A DNA stretch of 64,000 bases from Pseudomonas serboccidentalis. Lineage in GTDB: Bacteria > Pseudomonadota > Gammaproteobacteria > Pseudomonadales > Pseudomonadaceae. Below are positions 1-8,978 of this stretch, piece by piece. Where the stretch lies: NCBI RefSeq assembly GCF_028830055.1, contig NZ_CP101655.1, positions 682,001 to 746,000 of the forward strand, written 5' to 3'. The notes beneath the pieces were generated by a model. That model made no database searches, was not told where the DNA came from, and saw only the letters and a list, made by a program, of their open reading frames with translations. Within the stretch, counting starts at the first letter, position 1. Each line of letters opens with the position of its first letter. Position numbers and translations under genes: made by a program.

Positions 1-1381
1 TGGTGATGTTGGCGCCACGGGCGTAGATCAGGTTCGACTTGTTGCCGATCACCGAACTCATGCCATCAAACAGGGTGACCGATTGCGCCGGTCTGCCGGC
101 CGCTGCCCAACTGCCCATCATGTCGATCGGCGCCTTGGCCAGCGGACCGACCAGCGCGACTTTCGCGTCTTTCTTCAGCGGCAGGGTATCGTTCTGATTC
201 TTCAGCAGCACCAGGCTGCGACGGGCCACATCGCGGGCCTCGGTGCGGTGCAGACGGCTCTCGGCATAGGTGTCGGCCGGATCATCCTCGGCCTTGCCGA
301 TGCGCAGGTACGGGTCCTTGAACAGGCCCATGTCGTATTTGGCGGCGAGCACTTCGCGCACCGCGTTGTCGATGTCTTTCTGTTCGATCTCGCCGGACTT
401 GAGCAGCCCCGGCAGCTCTTTGCCGTACAGGGTGTCGTTCATGCTCATGTCGATACCGGCCTTGATCGCCAGCTTCGCTGCTTCGCGACCGTCGCGGGCG
501 ACACCGTGCTTGATCAGTTCGAAGATCGCGCCGTGATCGCTGACGGCCAGACCTTTGAAGCCCCAGTCCTTGCGCAGCAGATCGTTCATCAGCCAGGTGT
601 TGGCCGTGGCCGGAATACCATTGATCGAGTTCAGCGCGACCATCACCCCGCCCGCGCCGGCATCGATCGCGGCGCGGTACGGCGGCAGGTAGTCCTGGTA
701 CATCTTCACCGGGCTCATGTCGACGGTGTTGTAGTCGCGACCGCCCTCGACCGCGCCATACAGGGCGAAGTGCTTGACGCTGGCCATGATGCTGTCGGCC
801 GCGCTCGGGGTCTCGCCCTGATAGGCCTTGACCATCACTTTGGCAATGCGTGAAGTCAGGTAGGTGTCTTCACCGAAACCTTCGGAGCTGCGGCCCCAGC
901 GCGGGTCGCGGGAGATGTCGACCATTGGCGCGAAGGTGATGTCGAGGCTGTCGGCGGCAGCCTCTTTGGCGGCGATGCGCCCGGACTGGCCGATGGCGTC
1001 CATGTCCCAACTCGACGCCAGAGCCAGCGGAATCGGGAAAATCGTACGGTGACCGTGGATCACGTCGTACGCAAAAAACATCGGAATCTTCAGGCGGCTG
1101 CGCATCGCCGCGTCCTGCATCGGACGGTTTTCCGGGCGGGTGATCGAGTTGAACGTACCGCCGATGTTGCCGGCGGCGATCTCTTTGCGGATCAACTCGC
1201 GAGGCATTTCCGGGCCGATGCTGATCAGGCGCAACTGGCCGATCTTCTCGTCGAGGGTCATTTGCTTCATCAGATTGCTGATGAACGCGTCCTTGTTTTC
1301 CAGGGGTACCGGGGTCGTGGCGGCCAATACTTGATGACTGGCCAGGCTGACGAACAGACCCAGCAAACACAGCTTCTTCAT
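1..1381 (-). CDS. bglX: periplasmic beta-glucosidase BglX (GH3), 3' end outside the window
   Basis: Reading the minus strand from the ATG at 1381 gives an open frame to the window edge (460 codons), with a signal peptide (MKKLCLLGLFVSLASHQVLA) and then the GH3 N-terminal barrel. Recognisable pieces are the DEKIGQLR opening, the FAPMVDISRDPRWGR block and the KHFALYGA block. The GH3 nucleophile region reads GLAVSDHGA, with the catalytic Asp in VSDH. The family hydrolyses beta-glucosides in the periplasm. BglX proteins are about 760 residues, so roughly 300 C-terminal residues lie outside. No partner gene is visible; the next gene is 258 bp away on the other strand. Confidence 0.93.
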   Translation of the reverse strand, partial: MKKLCLLGLFVSLASHQVLAATTPVPLENKDAFISNLMKQMTLDEKIGQLRLISIGPEMPRELIRKEIAAGNIGGTFNSITRPENRPMQDAAMRSRLKIPMFFAYDVIHGHRTIFPIPLALASSWDMDAIGQSGRIAAKEAAADSLDITFAPMVDISRDPRWGRSSEGFGEDTYLTSRIAKVMVKAYQGETPSAADSIMASVKHFALYGAVEGGRDYNTVDMSPVKMYQDYLPPYRAAIDAGAGGVMVALNSINGIPATANTWLMNDLLRKDWGFKGLAVSDHGAIFELIKHGVARDGREAAKLAIKAGIDMSMNDTLYGKELPGLLKSGEIEQKDIDNAVREVLAAKYDMGLFKDPYLRIGKAEDDPADTYAESRLHRTEARDVARRSLVLLKNQNDTLPLKKDAKVALVGPLAKAPIDMMGSWAAAGRPAQSVTLFDGMSSVIGNKSNLIYARGANIT

Positions 1382-1639
1382 GAATATTTTTCTCAAGGGC
1401 CCAAACGGCAATGCAATGCCGGCCAGCCAAAAGTTAGGGAGCGACTATTGTTGTTCGGGTGCAGGCTCAAAATGACCGAGCCAAAAACGCCCGCCGACCG
1501 TCGGCAGCGTTTGCGCAGGGCCTCTTTTTAGCCCATCGGCCCGTTGCAATCCAGTGGCGCGGCCGATTATGCCCCAACAGCCGACGCAGAAGGTTTCACG
1601 GTCGGTTTTTTATGAAATACGCCAGGGAGCATCACTCTG

Positions 1640-2248
1640 ATGAATGTAAGTCCAACCAATCGCTCGCGCTTGCAGATCGCCACGTTGCTGGTGCTCGCCA
1701 CGTTATTGACCGCGTGCGGCATCAACAATATCCCGACTCTCGACGAACAGGCCAAGGCGGCCTGGGGCCAGGTACAGAACCAGTACCAGCGCCGTGCCGA
1801 CCTGATTCCCAATCTGGTGGAAACCGTCCGAGGCTACGCCAAGCATGAAGAGGCGACCCTGACCGCTGTGGTCGAAGCCCGGGCCAAGGCGACGTCGATC
1901 CAGGTCGATGCCAGCACCCTCGACAACCCGGAAAAACTCAAACAGTTCCAGCAGGCTCAGGATCAGTTGAGTGGTGCCTTGAGCCGTCTGATGGTGGTGT
2001 CCGAGCGTTATCCGGACCTCAAAGCCAACCAGAATTTCCTGGCCCTGCAATCGCAGCTCGAAGGCACGGAAAACCGGATTGCCGTGGCCCGGCGCGATTT
2101 CATTCTGGCGGTGCAGAAGTACAACACCGAGATCCGCACCTTTCCCGGTCGCCTCTGGCACAGCGTGATGTACAGCGATCTGCCGATTCGCGAAACCTTC
2201 GAAGCCACCACCCCCGGTGCGGAAAAGGCCCCGGAAGTGAAGTTCTGA
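1640..2248 (+). CDS. LemA family protein
   Basis: 202 residues. The N-terminus has a hydrophobic segment ending in a lipobox-like LLTAC-G, followed by the family signature (NNIPTLDEQ...AWGQVQNQYQRR-DLIPNLVETV) and a long helical core, as in LemA proteins. These are small membrane-anchored helical proteins of unclear biochemical role. It sits just upstream of two TPM-domain genes, separated only by a REP pair. The LemA-TPM association is recurrent in proteobacteria and suggests a shared envelope function (inference). The start at 1640 follows GGGAGCATCACTCTG, a weak but acceptable ribosome site. Confidence 0.9.
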   Translation: MNVSPTNRSRLQIATLLVLATLLTACGINNIPTLDEQAKAAWGQVQNQYQRRADLIPNLVETVRGYAKHEEATLTAVVEARAKATSIQVDASTLDNPEKLKQFQQAQDQLSGALSRLMVVSERYPDLKANQNFLALQSQLEGTENRIAVARRDFILAVQKYNTEIRTFPGRLWHSVMYSDLPIRETFEATTPGAEKAPEVKF

Positions 2249-2257
2249 CAAAGCCTG

Positions 2258-2343
2258 TGTAGGAGCTGCCGCAGGCTGCGATCTTTTGACGTTGGTTTTT
2301 AAAAAACAAGATCAAAAGATCGCAGCCTGCGGCAGCTCCTACA
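2258..2343. repeat. REP pair (REPIN-like), GTAGGAGCTGCCG class
   Basis: Two inverted copies of TGTAGGAGCTGCCGCAGGCT-type sequence, each running into GATCTTTTGA, separated by a short AT-rich spacer. It lies between the LemA gene and the first TPM gene. This is a typical extragenic Pseudomonas REP doublet. Confidence 0.9.
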
Positions 2344-2363
2344 GGGATTGGTGGGGGTAATAG

Positions 2364-3122
2364 ATGCGTGTGTTGAAGATAGGTCTGGTGCTGGTGCTGA
2401 TGCTGTGGCTGTTCGCCCTCAGCGCCCGGGCCGAGTTGACGTTCCCGGCGCTGAGCGGGCGGGTGGTGGACGAGGCGCAGATGCTCGAGCCCTCGGTGCG
2501 CGCCCAATTGAGCCAGCAATTGCAGGCACATGAGCAGGCGACCGGCGAGCAACTGGTGGTGGTGACGGTGCCTGATCTGCAGGGCACCACCATTGAGGAT
2601 TACGGCGTACAACTGGGCCGGCACTGGGGCATCGGCCAGAAGGACAAGAACAACGGCGCGCTGCTGATCGTCGCCCGGGACGAGCGCAAGCTGCGCATCG
2701 AAGTCGGCTACGGTCTGGAGGATCGGCTGACCGATGCGCAGACCTCGGTGATCATCCATCAAGTGATCACCCCCGCGTTCAAGGCCGGCAATTTCAGCAA
2801 GGGCATCAGCGACGGCGTGGCGGCGATGTTGGTGGTGCTGGGCGGCAATCCGCTGGACGAGCCCTCGACGGTGTATGAGTCGAGCGGCGATCCGCAAAAC
2901 GATTTTGTCTCGCGCCATCCGCTGTTATTCGTTTTTCTGGTGATGTTGTTCATCCTGACGGTGTTTGTCTGCCAGATGCTCGGTATCCTTCCCGCCGGCC
3001 GTGGTGGCTCCGGTGGCGGGGGCGGTTTCGGCGGAGGTGGTTTTGGCGGCGGCGGTGGAGGCGGGGGCTTCAGTGGCGGCGGGGGCAGTTTCGGCGGCGG
3101 CGGTTCGTCCGGCGGCTGGTGA
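2364..3122 (+). CDS. TPM-domain protein with Gly-rich C-terminus (YgcG-like)
   Basis: 252 residues. A signal peptide (about 1-23) precedes a TPM domain (about 28-150, with RVVDEAQMLEPSVRAQL, VVTVPDLQG, GALLIVARDERKLRIEVGYG). One membrane segment (about 190-210) follows, and the tail is almost pure Gly/Ser/Phe and ends GGSSGGW. Family members are membrane-anchored and some TPM domains are phosphatase-like; the function here is not known. The gene is followed 33 bp later by a second TPM gene and is preceded by LemA, so the three probably act together. Confidence 0.88.
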   Translation: MRVLKIGLVLVLMLWLFALSARAELTFPALSGRVVDEAQMLEPSVRAQLSQQLQAHEQATGEQLVVVTVPDLQGTTIEDYGVQLGRHWGIGQKDKNNGALLIVARDERKLRIEVGYGLEDRLTDAQTSVIIHQVITPAFKAGNFSKGISDGVAAMLVVLGGNPLDEPSTVYESSGDPQNDFVSRHPLLFVFLVMLFILTVFVCQMLGILPAGRGGSGGGGGFGGGGFGGGGGGGGFSGGGGSFGGGGSSGGW

Positions 3123-3155
3123 ACACACAACAATAATGATCAGGCACTTTTCGAC

Positions 3156-3773
3156 ATGGCATTACTGACCGAACACGAACAACGCAAAGTCGCCGAGGCG
3201 ATTGCCCGGGTCGAGCGCGATACCGACGCCGAACTGGTAACGGTGCTGGCGGCCCGCGCCGACGACTACGCGTACATCCCGTTGCTGTGGGCCAGCCTGC
3301 TGGCGCTGCTGGTGCCGGGCATCGTTCACTATCTGACCGGCTGGCTGACGATGCACACCCTGTTGCTGGTGCAATGGGGGCTGTTCATTGTCCTGTGCCT
3401 GGTGTTTCGTCTGCCGAAGGTTACCACCCACCTGATCCCGCGCCGCGTGCGGCACTGGCGGGCATCGAACCTGGCGCGGCGGCAGTTTCTCGAACAGAAC
3501 CTGCACCACACCGTCGGCAGCACCGGGATGCTGATCTTTGTCTGCGAGGCCGAGCGCTATGTGGAGATTCTGGTGGACGAGGGGATTTCCCGGCGGCTGG
3601 ACAACAAGAGCTGGGACTCGATAGTCGCGGCGTTCACCGAGCAGGTGCGGCAGGGGCGTACGCTGGAGGGGTTCGTCACCTGCATCGAGGCCTGCGGTGA
3701 GCTGCTCAAGGTGCATGTGCCGGTGACGCAGGTACGCAATGAATTGCCCAATCGGTTGATTGTGCTGGGGTAA
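3156..3773 (+). CDS. TPM-domain membrane protein
   Basis: 205 residues. It lacks a signal peptide and begins with a short TPM-type helix (LTEHEQRKVAEAIARVERDTDAELV). Two close hydrophobic segments (about 42-60 and 68-86) come next, and the C-terminal half contains GTGMLIFVCEAERYVEILVDEGI-like TPM strands (the first G is Ser-Thr in this copy). It resembles the second TPM protein commonly found beside LemA. The start at 3156 follows a spacer without a strong Shine-Dalgarno. It is the last gene of the LemA/TPM cluster and is followed by a REP pair. Confidence 0.85.
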   Translation: MALLTEHEQRKVAEAIARVERDTDAELVTVLAARADDYAYIPLLWASLLALLVPGIVHYLTGWLTMHTLLLVQWGLFIVLCLVFRLPKVTTHLIPRRVRHWRASNLARRQFLEQNLHHTVGSTGMLIFVCEAERYVEILVDEGISRRLDNKSWDSIVAAFTEQVRQGRTLEGFVTCIEACGELLKVHVPVTQVRNELPNRLIVLG

Positions 3774-3777
3774 AGCA

Positions 3778-3854
3778 AAGATCGCAGCCTGCGGCAGCTC
3801 CTACAGGGGCGCGCGGTCCAGATGTAGGAGCTGCCGCAGGCTGCGATCTTTTGA
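3778..3854. repeat. REP pair, GTAGGAGCTGCCG class
   Basis: Inverted copies of GATCGCAGCCTGCGGCAGCT and its complement around a 20-bp spacer, immediately after the TPM cluster. Confidence 0.9.
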
Positions 3855-3949
3855 TTTGTGCCGTTGGGTAAATAAGAGCGTGTCCCCAACCCCCATCCCC
3901 CCTAAAATACCCGCCATTCCCGATTTCGCCCGTCCGAGGCCGCTTTTCC

Positions 3950-5167
3950 ATGTCCGTTACCGCCCCTTCCATCAAGCCCGCGCCTGATCATCACGCCCAG
4001 TTCATCGAGCTGCTGCAAACCAGCCTCGAACAGAACGGCTTCATCAAACTGGTGCTGGCCAAGTACGTGGGTGAAGAGGCGGATCTGCAGCGGATCATCA
4101 TCAAAGCGGTGACGGTCAAGGCTCAGCCAAACCTGTCCTTCGTCTATCGCTACAAGACCCGCGACATCACCAAGAACCTGCCGCTGAGCGAAGGCGTGGC
4201 GGTGATTGCCGAGCTGCTGCCGGCCGCATTCAAAAATGCGCATTTGCTGACCGTGACTGACGAAGCCCAGCTCGAATACAGCAAAAAGGGCAAGCCTTCG
4301 CTGTTCAAGAGCAAGCCTCAGCAATTGCGTGAAGCGCCATCCGCCGAGCACAACCGCGAGAAGAACCGCTTTCTGGACCTGAGCCGACCGTTCCTCAAGG
4401 ACCTGGGTGTGACCAACGCGCAGCACGAGCTGATCCCGGCGATGTCGCGCAAGTGGAAGCAGATCAACAAGTTCATCGAAGTCTTCAGCCATGCCCTGAC
4501 CTCGTCACCGCTGGCGCTGGACAGACCGGTGCGGGTGGCGGACTTCGGTTCGGGCAAGGGTTACCTGACGTTTGCCATCCACGATTACCTGCGCAACACG
4601 CTCAAGGCCGAAGGTGAAGTCACCGGCGTCGAGTTGCGTGAAGAGATGGTCAACCTGTGCAACGCCGCCGCAGCGAAACTGGAACACCCGGGGTTGGTGT
4701 TCAAGTGCGGTGACGTGCGCAGCGTGGCACCGAGCGAGCTGGACGTGATGATCGCCCTGCATGCCTGCGACATCGCCACTGACTACGCGATCCACACCGG
4801 CATCCGCTCGGGTGCGTCGATCATCATGTGCTCGCCGTGCTGCCACAAGCAGATCCGCCTGCAGATCCAGAGCCCGGCGCTGCTCAAGCCGATGCTGCAA
4901 TACGGTCTGCACCTGGGCCAACAGGCCGAAATGGTCACCGACAGCCTGCGTGCGTTGTTCCTCGAGGCCTGTGGCTACGAGACCAAAGTCTTTGAGTTCA
5001 TCTCGCTGGAACACACCAACAAGAACAAGATGATTCTGGCGGTCAAACGCGCCGAGCCGGTGGACCCGGCTCAGTTGCTGGTGAAAATTGCGGAGTTGAA
5101 GGCGTTCTACCACATCAGTGAGCACTGTCTGGAAACCTTGCTGCGCACTGATGGCTTCCTCGCCTGA
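3950..5167 (+). CDS. class I SAM-dependent methyltransferase (methyltransferase_32 type)
   Basis: 405 residues. The first ~185 residues form a family-specific N-terminal domain. The Rossmann SAM site follows (VADFGSGKGYLTF, about 196-208), then an acidic loop (GVELREEM). A CSPCCHK segment near 300 is characteristic of this family. The substrate cannot be told from sequence; related proteins are annotated only as SAM-dependent methyltransferases. It stands alone between two REP pairs, so it is probably transcribed by itself. Confidence 0.85.
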   Translation: MSVTAPSIKPAPDHHAQFIELLQTSLEQNGFIKLVLAKYVGEEADLQRIIIKAVTVKAQPNLSFVYRYKTRDITKNLPLSEGVAVIAELLPAAFKNAHLLTVTDEAQLEYSKKGKPSLFKSKPQQLREAPSAEHNREKNRFLDLSRPFLKDLGVTNAQHELIPAMSRKWKQINKFIEVFSHALTSSPLALDRPVRVADFGSGKGYLTFAIHDYLRNTLKAEGEVTGVELREEMVNLCNAAAAKLEHPGLVFKCGDVRSVAPSELDVMIALHACDIATDYAIHTGIRSGASIIMCSPCCHKQIRLQIQSPALLKPMLQYGLHLGQQAEMVTDSLRALFLEACGYETKVFEFISLEHTNKNKMILAVKRAEPVDPAQLLVKIAELKAFYHISEHCLETLLRTDGFLA

Positions 5168-5214
5168 CACAAACCCTGATGCGCGCCATGGATTACTGAT
5201 CCGACACAAAAACC

Positions 5215-5293
5215 TGTAGGCGCTGCGGCACGCTGCGATCTTTTGATGTTGCCTTCAAGATCAAAAGATCGCAGCGTGCCGCAGCTCCTACAG
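5215..5293. repeat. REP pair, variant GTAGGCGCTGCGGCACG class
   Basis: Left arm TGTAGGCGCTGCGGCACGCT and right arm AGCGTGCCGCAGCTCCTACA face each other across a short spacer between two convergent genes. Confidence 0.88.
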
Positions 5294-5325
5294 GGTCATG
5301 CGCTCGCCATCCGAGGGTGCGGTGG

Positions 5326-6216
5326 TCATGCCGTGGCCGGTTGAGCGGGGCGCACGGCGGTCTTGCGACCGAGCATCACCGTGGCAATCACCCCACAGGC
5401 AAACACCCAGGTGATCGGCTCGACATGTTCGCCAAAGAACAGCGCTGAAAACGCGATGGTGAAGAAGATCTGCAACAGCTGGATCTGACTGACCCGCGCA
5501 ATGCCACCCATCGCCAGCCCGGCGTACCAGGCAAAGAAACCCAGAAACTGCGAGAACAGCGCCACATAACCGAAGGCCCACCAGGTTTTGGCCGAGACCG
5601 CGCCCTGATGTTGCAGCGCCAGGTACAACACCGGCCCGATCAGCAGCGGCGTCGACAGTACCAGCGCCCAGCAGATCACCTGCCAGCCGCCCATCTCTCT
5701 GGCCAGTCGGCCACCCTCGGCATACCCCAGCCCCCCCACGGCAATCGCGCCGAGCATCAACAAGTCCCCGGCCTGAATGCTGCCGGCACCGGTGTACAAC
5801 GCATAACCGAGCACCAGCGCACTGCCCAGCGCGGCGCAGGCCCAGAAGGCTTTCGACGGCCGTTCATGGGACAGCCACGCCGCATACAGCGCCACGCACA
5901 ACGGTTGCAGCCCGTTGACCAATGCGCCGTGGGACGCCGGCAAGGTCTGCATGGCCCACGCTGACAGCACCGGGAAGCCGAGAATCACCCCGGCAATCAC
6001 CAGGCTCAGGCCTTTGACTTGCTGCCAGGTCGGCCACTTCTCCCGACGCCACAACAACAGCAGCGCTGCCGGAATCGCCGCGAACAACGCCCGGCCGAGG
6101 CCATTGAGCAATGGGTGAAGCTCCTGCACCACAATCCGGGTGAAGGGCAGGGTGAGGCTGAAAATCACAACCCCGAGCAGGCCCAGGGCCATGCCGGTGT
6201 TTTCGCGCGAAGACAT
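5326..6216 (-). CDS. EamA/DMT-family transporter
   Basis: 296 residues with about ten hydrophobic segments arranged as two EamA repeats (about 8-140 and 150-285). Family-type residues include SLTLPFTR in helix 1, SHGALVNGLQPLCVA near the end of repeat 1 and FGEHVEPITW near the end of repeat 2. DMT proteins export small metabolites or amino acids across the inner membrane; the substrate here is unknown. It is convergent with the methyltransferase and has no operon partner. Confidence 0.88.
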   Translation of the reverse strand: MSSRENTGMALGLLGVVIFSLTLPFTRIVVQELHPLLNGLGRALFAAIPAALLLLWRREKWPTWQQVKGLSLVIAGVILGFPVLSAWAMQTLPASHGALVNGLQPLCVALYAAWLSHERPSKAFWACAALGSALVLGYALYTGAGSIQAGDLLMLGAIAVGGLGYAEGGRLAREMGGWQVICWALVLSTPLLIGPVLYLALQHQGAVSAKTWWAFGYVALFSQFLGFFAWYAGLAMGGIARVSQIQLLQIFFTIAFSALFFGEHVEPITWVFACGVIATVMLGRKTAVRPAQPATA

Positions 6217-6329
6217 GTGGGTGACCAGAATTGAAGGTGACAGGGAGGTGGCTTCATCTAGCCATAAACCGGGAGGGTCGGGCTGTTACAGCTGGGCACA
6301 GACTTAGGCGTACAGTTGGCGGTAACCCC

Positions 6330-6413
6330 TGTAGGAGCTGCCGAAGGCTGCGATCTTTTGATCTTCGCTTTTAAAGGCAAAATCAAAAGATCGCAGCCTT
6401 CGGCAGCTCCTGC
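6330..6413. repeat. REP pair, GTAGGAGCTGCCGAAGG class
   Basis: GTAGGAGCTGCCGAAGGCTG and its inverted copy around an AT-rich spacer, between the divergent EamA and PfpI-family genes. Confidence 0.9.
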
Positions 6414-6508
6414 ACGGGACAGGTCGTAGTAGCCGGTTGTTACCTGTTCGAACGGATAAGGTCTACCTTGAATACTCCCGCAAGCCCATTCCCGAGGAGA
6501 CTTCCCCC

Positions 6509-7090
6509 ATGGCCGCGAAAAAAATCCTGATGCTGGTCGGCGATTACGTCGAAGACTACGAAGTGATGGTGCCGTTCCAGGCCCTGCAAATGGTCGGTCA
6601 CACCGTGCACGCCGTGTGCCCGGACAAGGCCGCCGGCAAGACCGTGCGCACCGCGATCCATGACTTCGAAGGCGATCAGACCTACAGCGAGAAACCCGGT
6701 CACCTGTTTGCCCTCAACTTCGACTTCGCCAAGGTCGCCGAGGCGGACTACGACGCGCTGCTGATCCCGGGCGGTCGTGCGCCGGAATACCTGCGCCTGA
6801 ACGAAAAAGTCCTGGAGCTGGTGCGCGCCTTCGACAAGGCCGGCAAGCCGATTGCGGCGGTCTGCCACGGCGCGCAATTGCTGGCGGCGGCGGGCGTTCT
6901 CGAAGGTCGCGAGTGCAGCGCCTATCCGGCCTGCGCCCCGGAAGTGCGCCTGGCGGGTGGTACGTACATCGACATCCCGGTGACGGACGGCCATGTTCAA
7001 GGCAATCTTGCCACTGCCCCGGCGTGGCCGGCGCATCCGAACTGGCTGGCCGGTTTCCTCGGCTTGCTTGGCACCAAAATCACCCTGTAA
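6509..7090 (+). CDS. DJ-1/PfpI-family protein
   Basis: 193 residues from the ATG at 6509, chosen because GAGGAG lies 10 bp upstream; the frame is open further upstream but without conserved sequence. The protein shows the class I glutamine amidotransferase-like fold: [20 protein letters not shown] at the start, [13 protein letters not shown], and the nucleophile elbow [14 protein letters not shown] with the conserved Cys followed by His. Family members act as glyoxalases, deglycases or stress proteases. The exact activity is not resolved here. The next gene starts 13 bp downstream, so the two are probably co-transcribed. Confidence 0.9.
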   Translation: MAAKKILMLVGDYVEDYEVMVPFQALQMVGHTVHAVCPDKAAGKTVRTAIHDFEGDQTYSEKPGHLFALNFDFAKVAEADYDALLIPGGRAPEYLRLNEKVLELVRAFDKAGKPIAAVCHGAQLLAAAGVLEGRECSAYPACAPEVRLAGGTYIDIPVTDGHVQGNLATAPAWPAHPNWLAGFLGLLGTKITL

Positions 7091-7103
7091 CGAGGATTCG
7101 CCC

Positions 7104-7409
7104 ATGTGCGAGCTCTACGTCAAGGCCGACCCGATTCTCTACGAATCACGCTCGCGCTCGCTGCGCATCTGCGGCGTGGTGACAACGCTGCGCCTGGAAA
7201 ACCAGTTCTGGGACATCCTCAGCGAAATCGCCGAAGTCGATGGCATGACCACCAATCAACTGATTGCCAAGCTGTATGAAGAGGTGATGGATTATCGCGG
7301 GGAGGTGGTGAATTTTGCCTCGTTCCTGCGGGTGAGCTGCACGCGGTATCTGAGTCAGCGGCGGGTGAGTGCGCCGGAGTTGTCGGTGGTGCGGACGGGG
7401 GTGAAATAG
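7104..7409 (+). CDS. ribbon-helix-helix domain protein
   Basis: 101 residues from the ATG at 7104, which is preceded by GAGGATTCGCCC. The segment SLRICGVVTTLRLENQFWDILSEIA followed by TTNQLIAKLYEE fits the RHH_4-type ribbon-helix-helix fold, here within about residues 14-70 (the strand pairs for DNA binding, the two helices for dimerisation). It is a likely DNA-binding protein, co-transcribed with the PfpI-family gene, and could be a regulator of it. No toxin partner is adjacent. Confidence 0.8.
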   Translation: MCELYVKADPILYESRSRSLRICGVVTTLRLENQFWDILSEIAEVDGMTTNQLIAKLYEEVMDYRGEVVNFASFLRVSCTRYLSQRRVSAPELSVVRTGVK

Positions 7410-7426
7410 CCGATTCCGGGTTGACC

Positions 7427-7515
7427 CCTTCGCGGGCAAGCCCCCACAGTTTTCTCTGGTGCTCACAAATTTTGTGTTCGCTGAAGAACCTTGTGTGCGA
7501 GCTTGCTCGCGAAGG
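7427..7515. repeat. REP-like inverted repeat, TTCGCGGGCAAGC class
   Basis: CCTTCGCGGGCAAGC at the left and GCTTGCTCGCGAAGG at the right, a second REP class distinct from the GTAGGAGC type. It separates the RHH gene from the YegP gene. Confidence 0.8.
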
Positions 7516-7595
7516 CGCCGCTTCAGGCGACAGAAGTCTGAGACTGGTCTTTACTTCGAAGCGCGAAACCTCTCAATCGCCAAGGAGAAACGAGC

Positions 7596-7940
7596 ATGTC
7601 CGGATGGTACGAAGTGAGCAAAAGCAGCAACGGTCAGTTCAGGTTTGTGCTGAAGGCCGCCAACGCCGAAACCATTCTCACCAGCGAGCTCTACACCACC
7701 CGCGCGGCAGCCGACAACGGCATTGCCTCGGTGCAGACCAACAGCCCGCTGGATGAACGCTACGAGAAAAAGACCACCAAGGATGGCCATCCTTACTTCA
7801 ACCTCAAGGCCGCCAACCACCAGATCATCGGTAGCAGCGAATCCTATTCGTCGGAGGCGGCGTGCGACAAAGGCATTGCCAGCGTCAAGACCAACGGGCC
7901 GAGCAAAACGATCAAGGACAAGACGTTGCCGGTGCTCTGA
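7596..7940 (+). CDS. YegP-family protein (two DUF1508 repeats)
   Basis: 114 residues made of two near-identical halves: YEVSKSSNGQFRFVLKAANAETILTSE (first) and YEKKTTKDGHPYFNLKAANHQIIGSSE (second). Each is followed by a CDKGIASVKTN-like helix (ADNGIASVQTN in the first). This is the classic duplicated DUF1508 fold of YegP, of unknown biochemical role and small and cytosolic. AAGGAG lies 10 bp upstream of the ATG. A single-repeat relative is encoded at 60994-61185. Confidence 0.92.
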   Translation: MSGWYEVSKSSNGQFRFVLKAANAETILTSELYTTRAAADNGIASVQTNSPLDERYEKKTTKDGHPYFNLKAANHQIIGSSESYSSEAACDKGIASVKTNGPSKTIKDKTLPVL

Positions 7941-7956
7941 ATCCAGCACATCCCTC

Positions 7957-8050
7957 TGTAGGCGCTGCGGCACGCTGCGATCTTTTGATCTTTGATTGTA
8001 AAGATCAGGATCAAAAGATCGCAGCCTCGTTTCACTCGACAGCTCCTACA
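7957..8050. repeat. REP pair, GTAGGCGCTGCGGCACG class
   Basis: Left arm TGTAGGCGCTGCGGCACGCT. The right arm is degenerate: the GCCTCG TTTCACTCGA stretch interrupts the usual GCCTGCGGCAGCTCC. It lies between convergent genes. Confidence 0.8.
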
Positions 8051-8071
8051 GGTTTTTTGTTTTGCCTGAGA

Positions 8072-8953
8072 TCAGCGCAGGGTCTTGAGGATCGCTTGCA
8101 ACTGACCTTGCCCTGCCTCACTCAACGGGAACACCGGCAAGCGTGGATCGCCCACTTCAAGCCCCGTCTGACACAATCCAGCCTTGATCGTCGCCGGCAA
8201 ACCGCCCTTGAGAATGAAGTCCAGCAGCGGCAACTGGCGATAGAACAGTTCGCGCGCACGGTCCAGATCACCTGCCAACGATGCGGCGTACAGGTCAAGG
8301 TTCAGTTGCGGGATCAGGTTCGGCGCGGCGGTGCACCAACCCTTGGCCCCGGCGGCAAACGCCTCCAGCGCCAGCGGATTGCAGCCGTTGTAGAACGGCA
8401 CCTGACTTTCGCCGAGCAATTGCAGCTTGTGCATGCGCTGAATGTCGCCGGTACTCTCCTTGACCATGGTCACGTTTTCCACGCCGTTGACGATGCGCAG
8501 AATCAGCTCCACCGACATGTCGGTGCCGCTGGTGGCCGGGTTGTTGTAGAGCATGATCGGCACGCCGATGCTGTCGCCGATCGCACGGTAGTGAGCAAGA
8601 ATCTCCGCGTCGCTGAGCTTCCAGTACGAGGCTGGCAACACCATCACCACGTCAGCGCCGTGGGCTTCGGCGAAGCGTGCGCGGCGGATGGCTTTGGCGG
8701 TGGTCAGATCGGACACGCTGACGATGGTCGGCACCCGTTTGGCGACGTGCTTGATGCTGAACTCGGCGACTTGATCCCACTCGGCGTCACTCAGGTAGGC
8801 GCCTTCGCCGGTGCTGCCCAGCGGGGCGATGGCGTGGACGCCGCTGTCGATCAGGCGATCGATCGATTGGCCGAGGGCAGGCAGGTCGAGGCCTTCGCCG
8901 TTGGCGCCGAACGGGGTGATGGTGTAGCCGATGATGCCGTGAATGTTGGACAT
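8072..8953 (-). CDS. DapA-like (DHDPS/NAL family) lyase or aldolase
   Basis: 293 residues, a full TIM barrel of the class I Schiff-base lyase family. The Lys is in TMVKESTGD (Lys165), the Tyr in MLYNNP (Tyr136) and the ST-GE loop is at 46-50. The Arg that binds the carboxylate in true dihydrodipicolinate synthase (YNVPGR) is absent, since the motif here is YNNPATSG. It is therefore unlikely to make lysine, and a real dapA is at 52087-52965. It lies 25 bp downstream of a class II aldolase gene, in an operon facing an XRE-cupin regulator, so a sugar- or keto-acid catabolic role is likely. Confidence 0.88.
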   Translation of the reverse strand: MSNIHGIIGYTITPFGANGEGLDLPALGQSIDRLIDSGVHAIAPLGSTGEGAYLSDAEWDQVAEFSIKHVAKRVPTIVSVSDLTTAKAIRRARFAEAHGADVVMVLPASYWKLSDAEILAHYRAIGDSIGVPIMLYNNPATSGTDMSVELILRIVNGVENVTMVKESTGDIQRMHKLQLLGESQVPFYNGCNPLALEAFAAGAKGWCTAAPNLIPQLNLDLYAASLAGDLDRARELFYRQLPLLDFILKGGLPATIKAGLCQTGLEVGDPRLPVFPLSEAGQGQLQAILKTLR

Positions 8954-8978
8954 GATAAGTCTCCGGAAAAAGCTGAAA

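Noticed and set aside
83..853. Long plus-strand open frames over bglX
   Set aside because: They are shadows of the GH3 gene on the minus strand; only the minus frame has a signal peptide and GH3 motifs.
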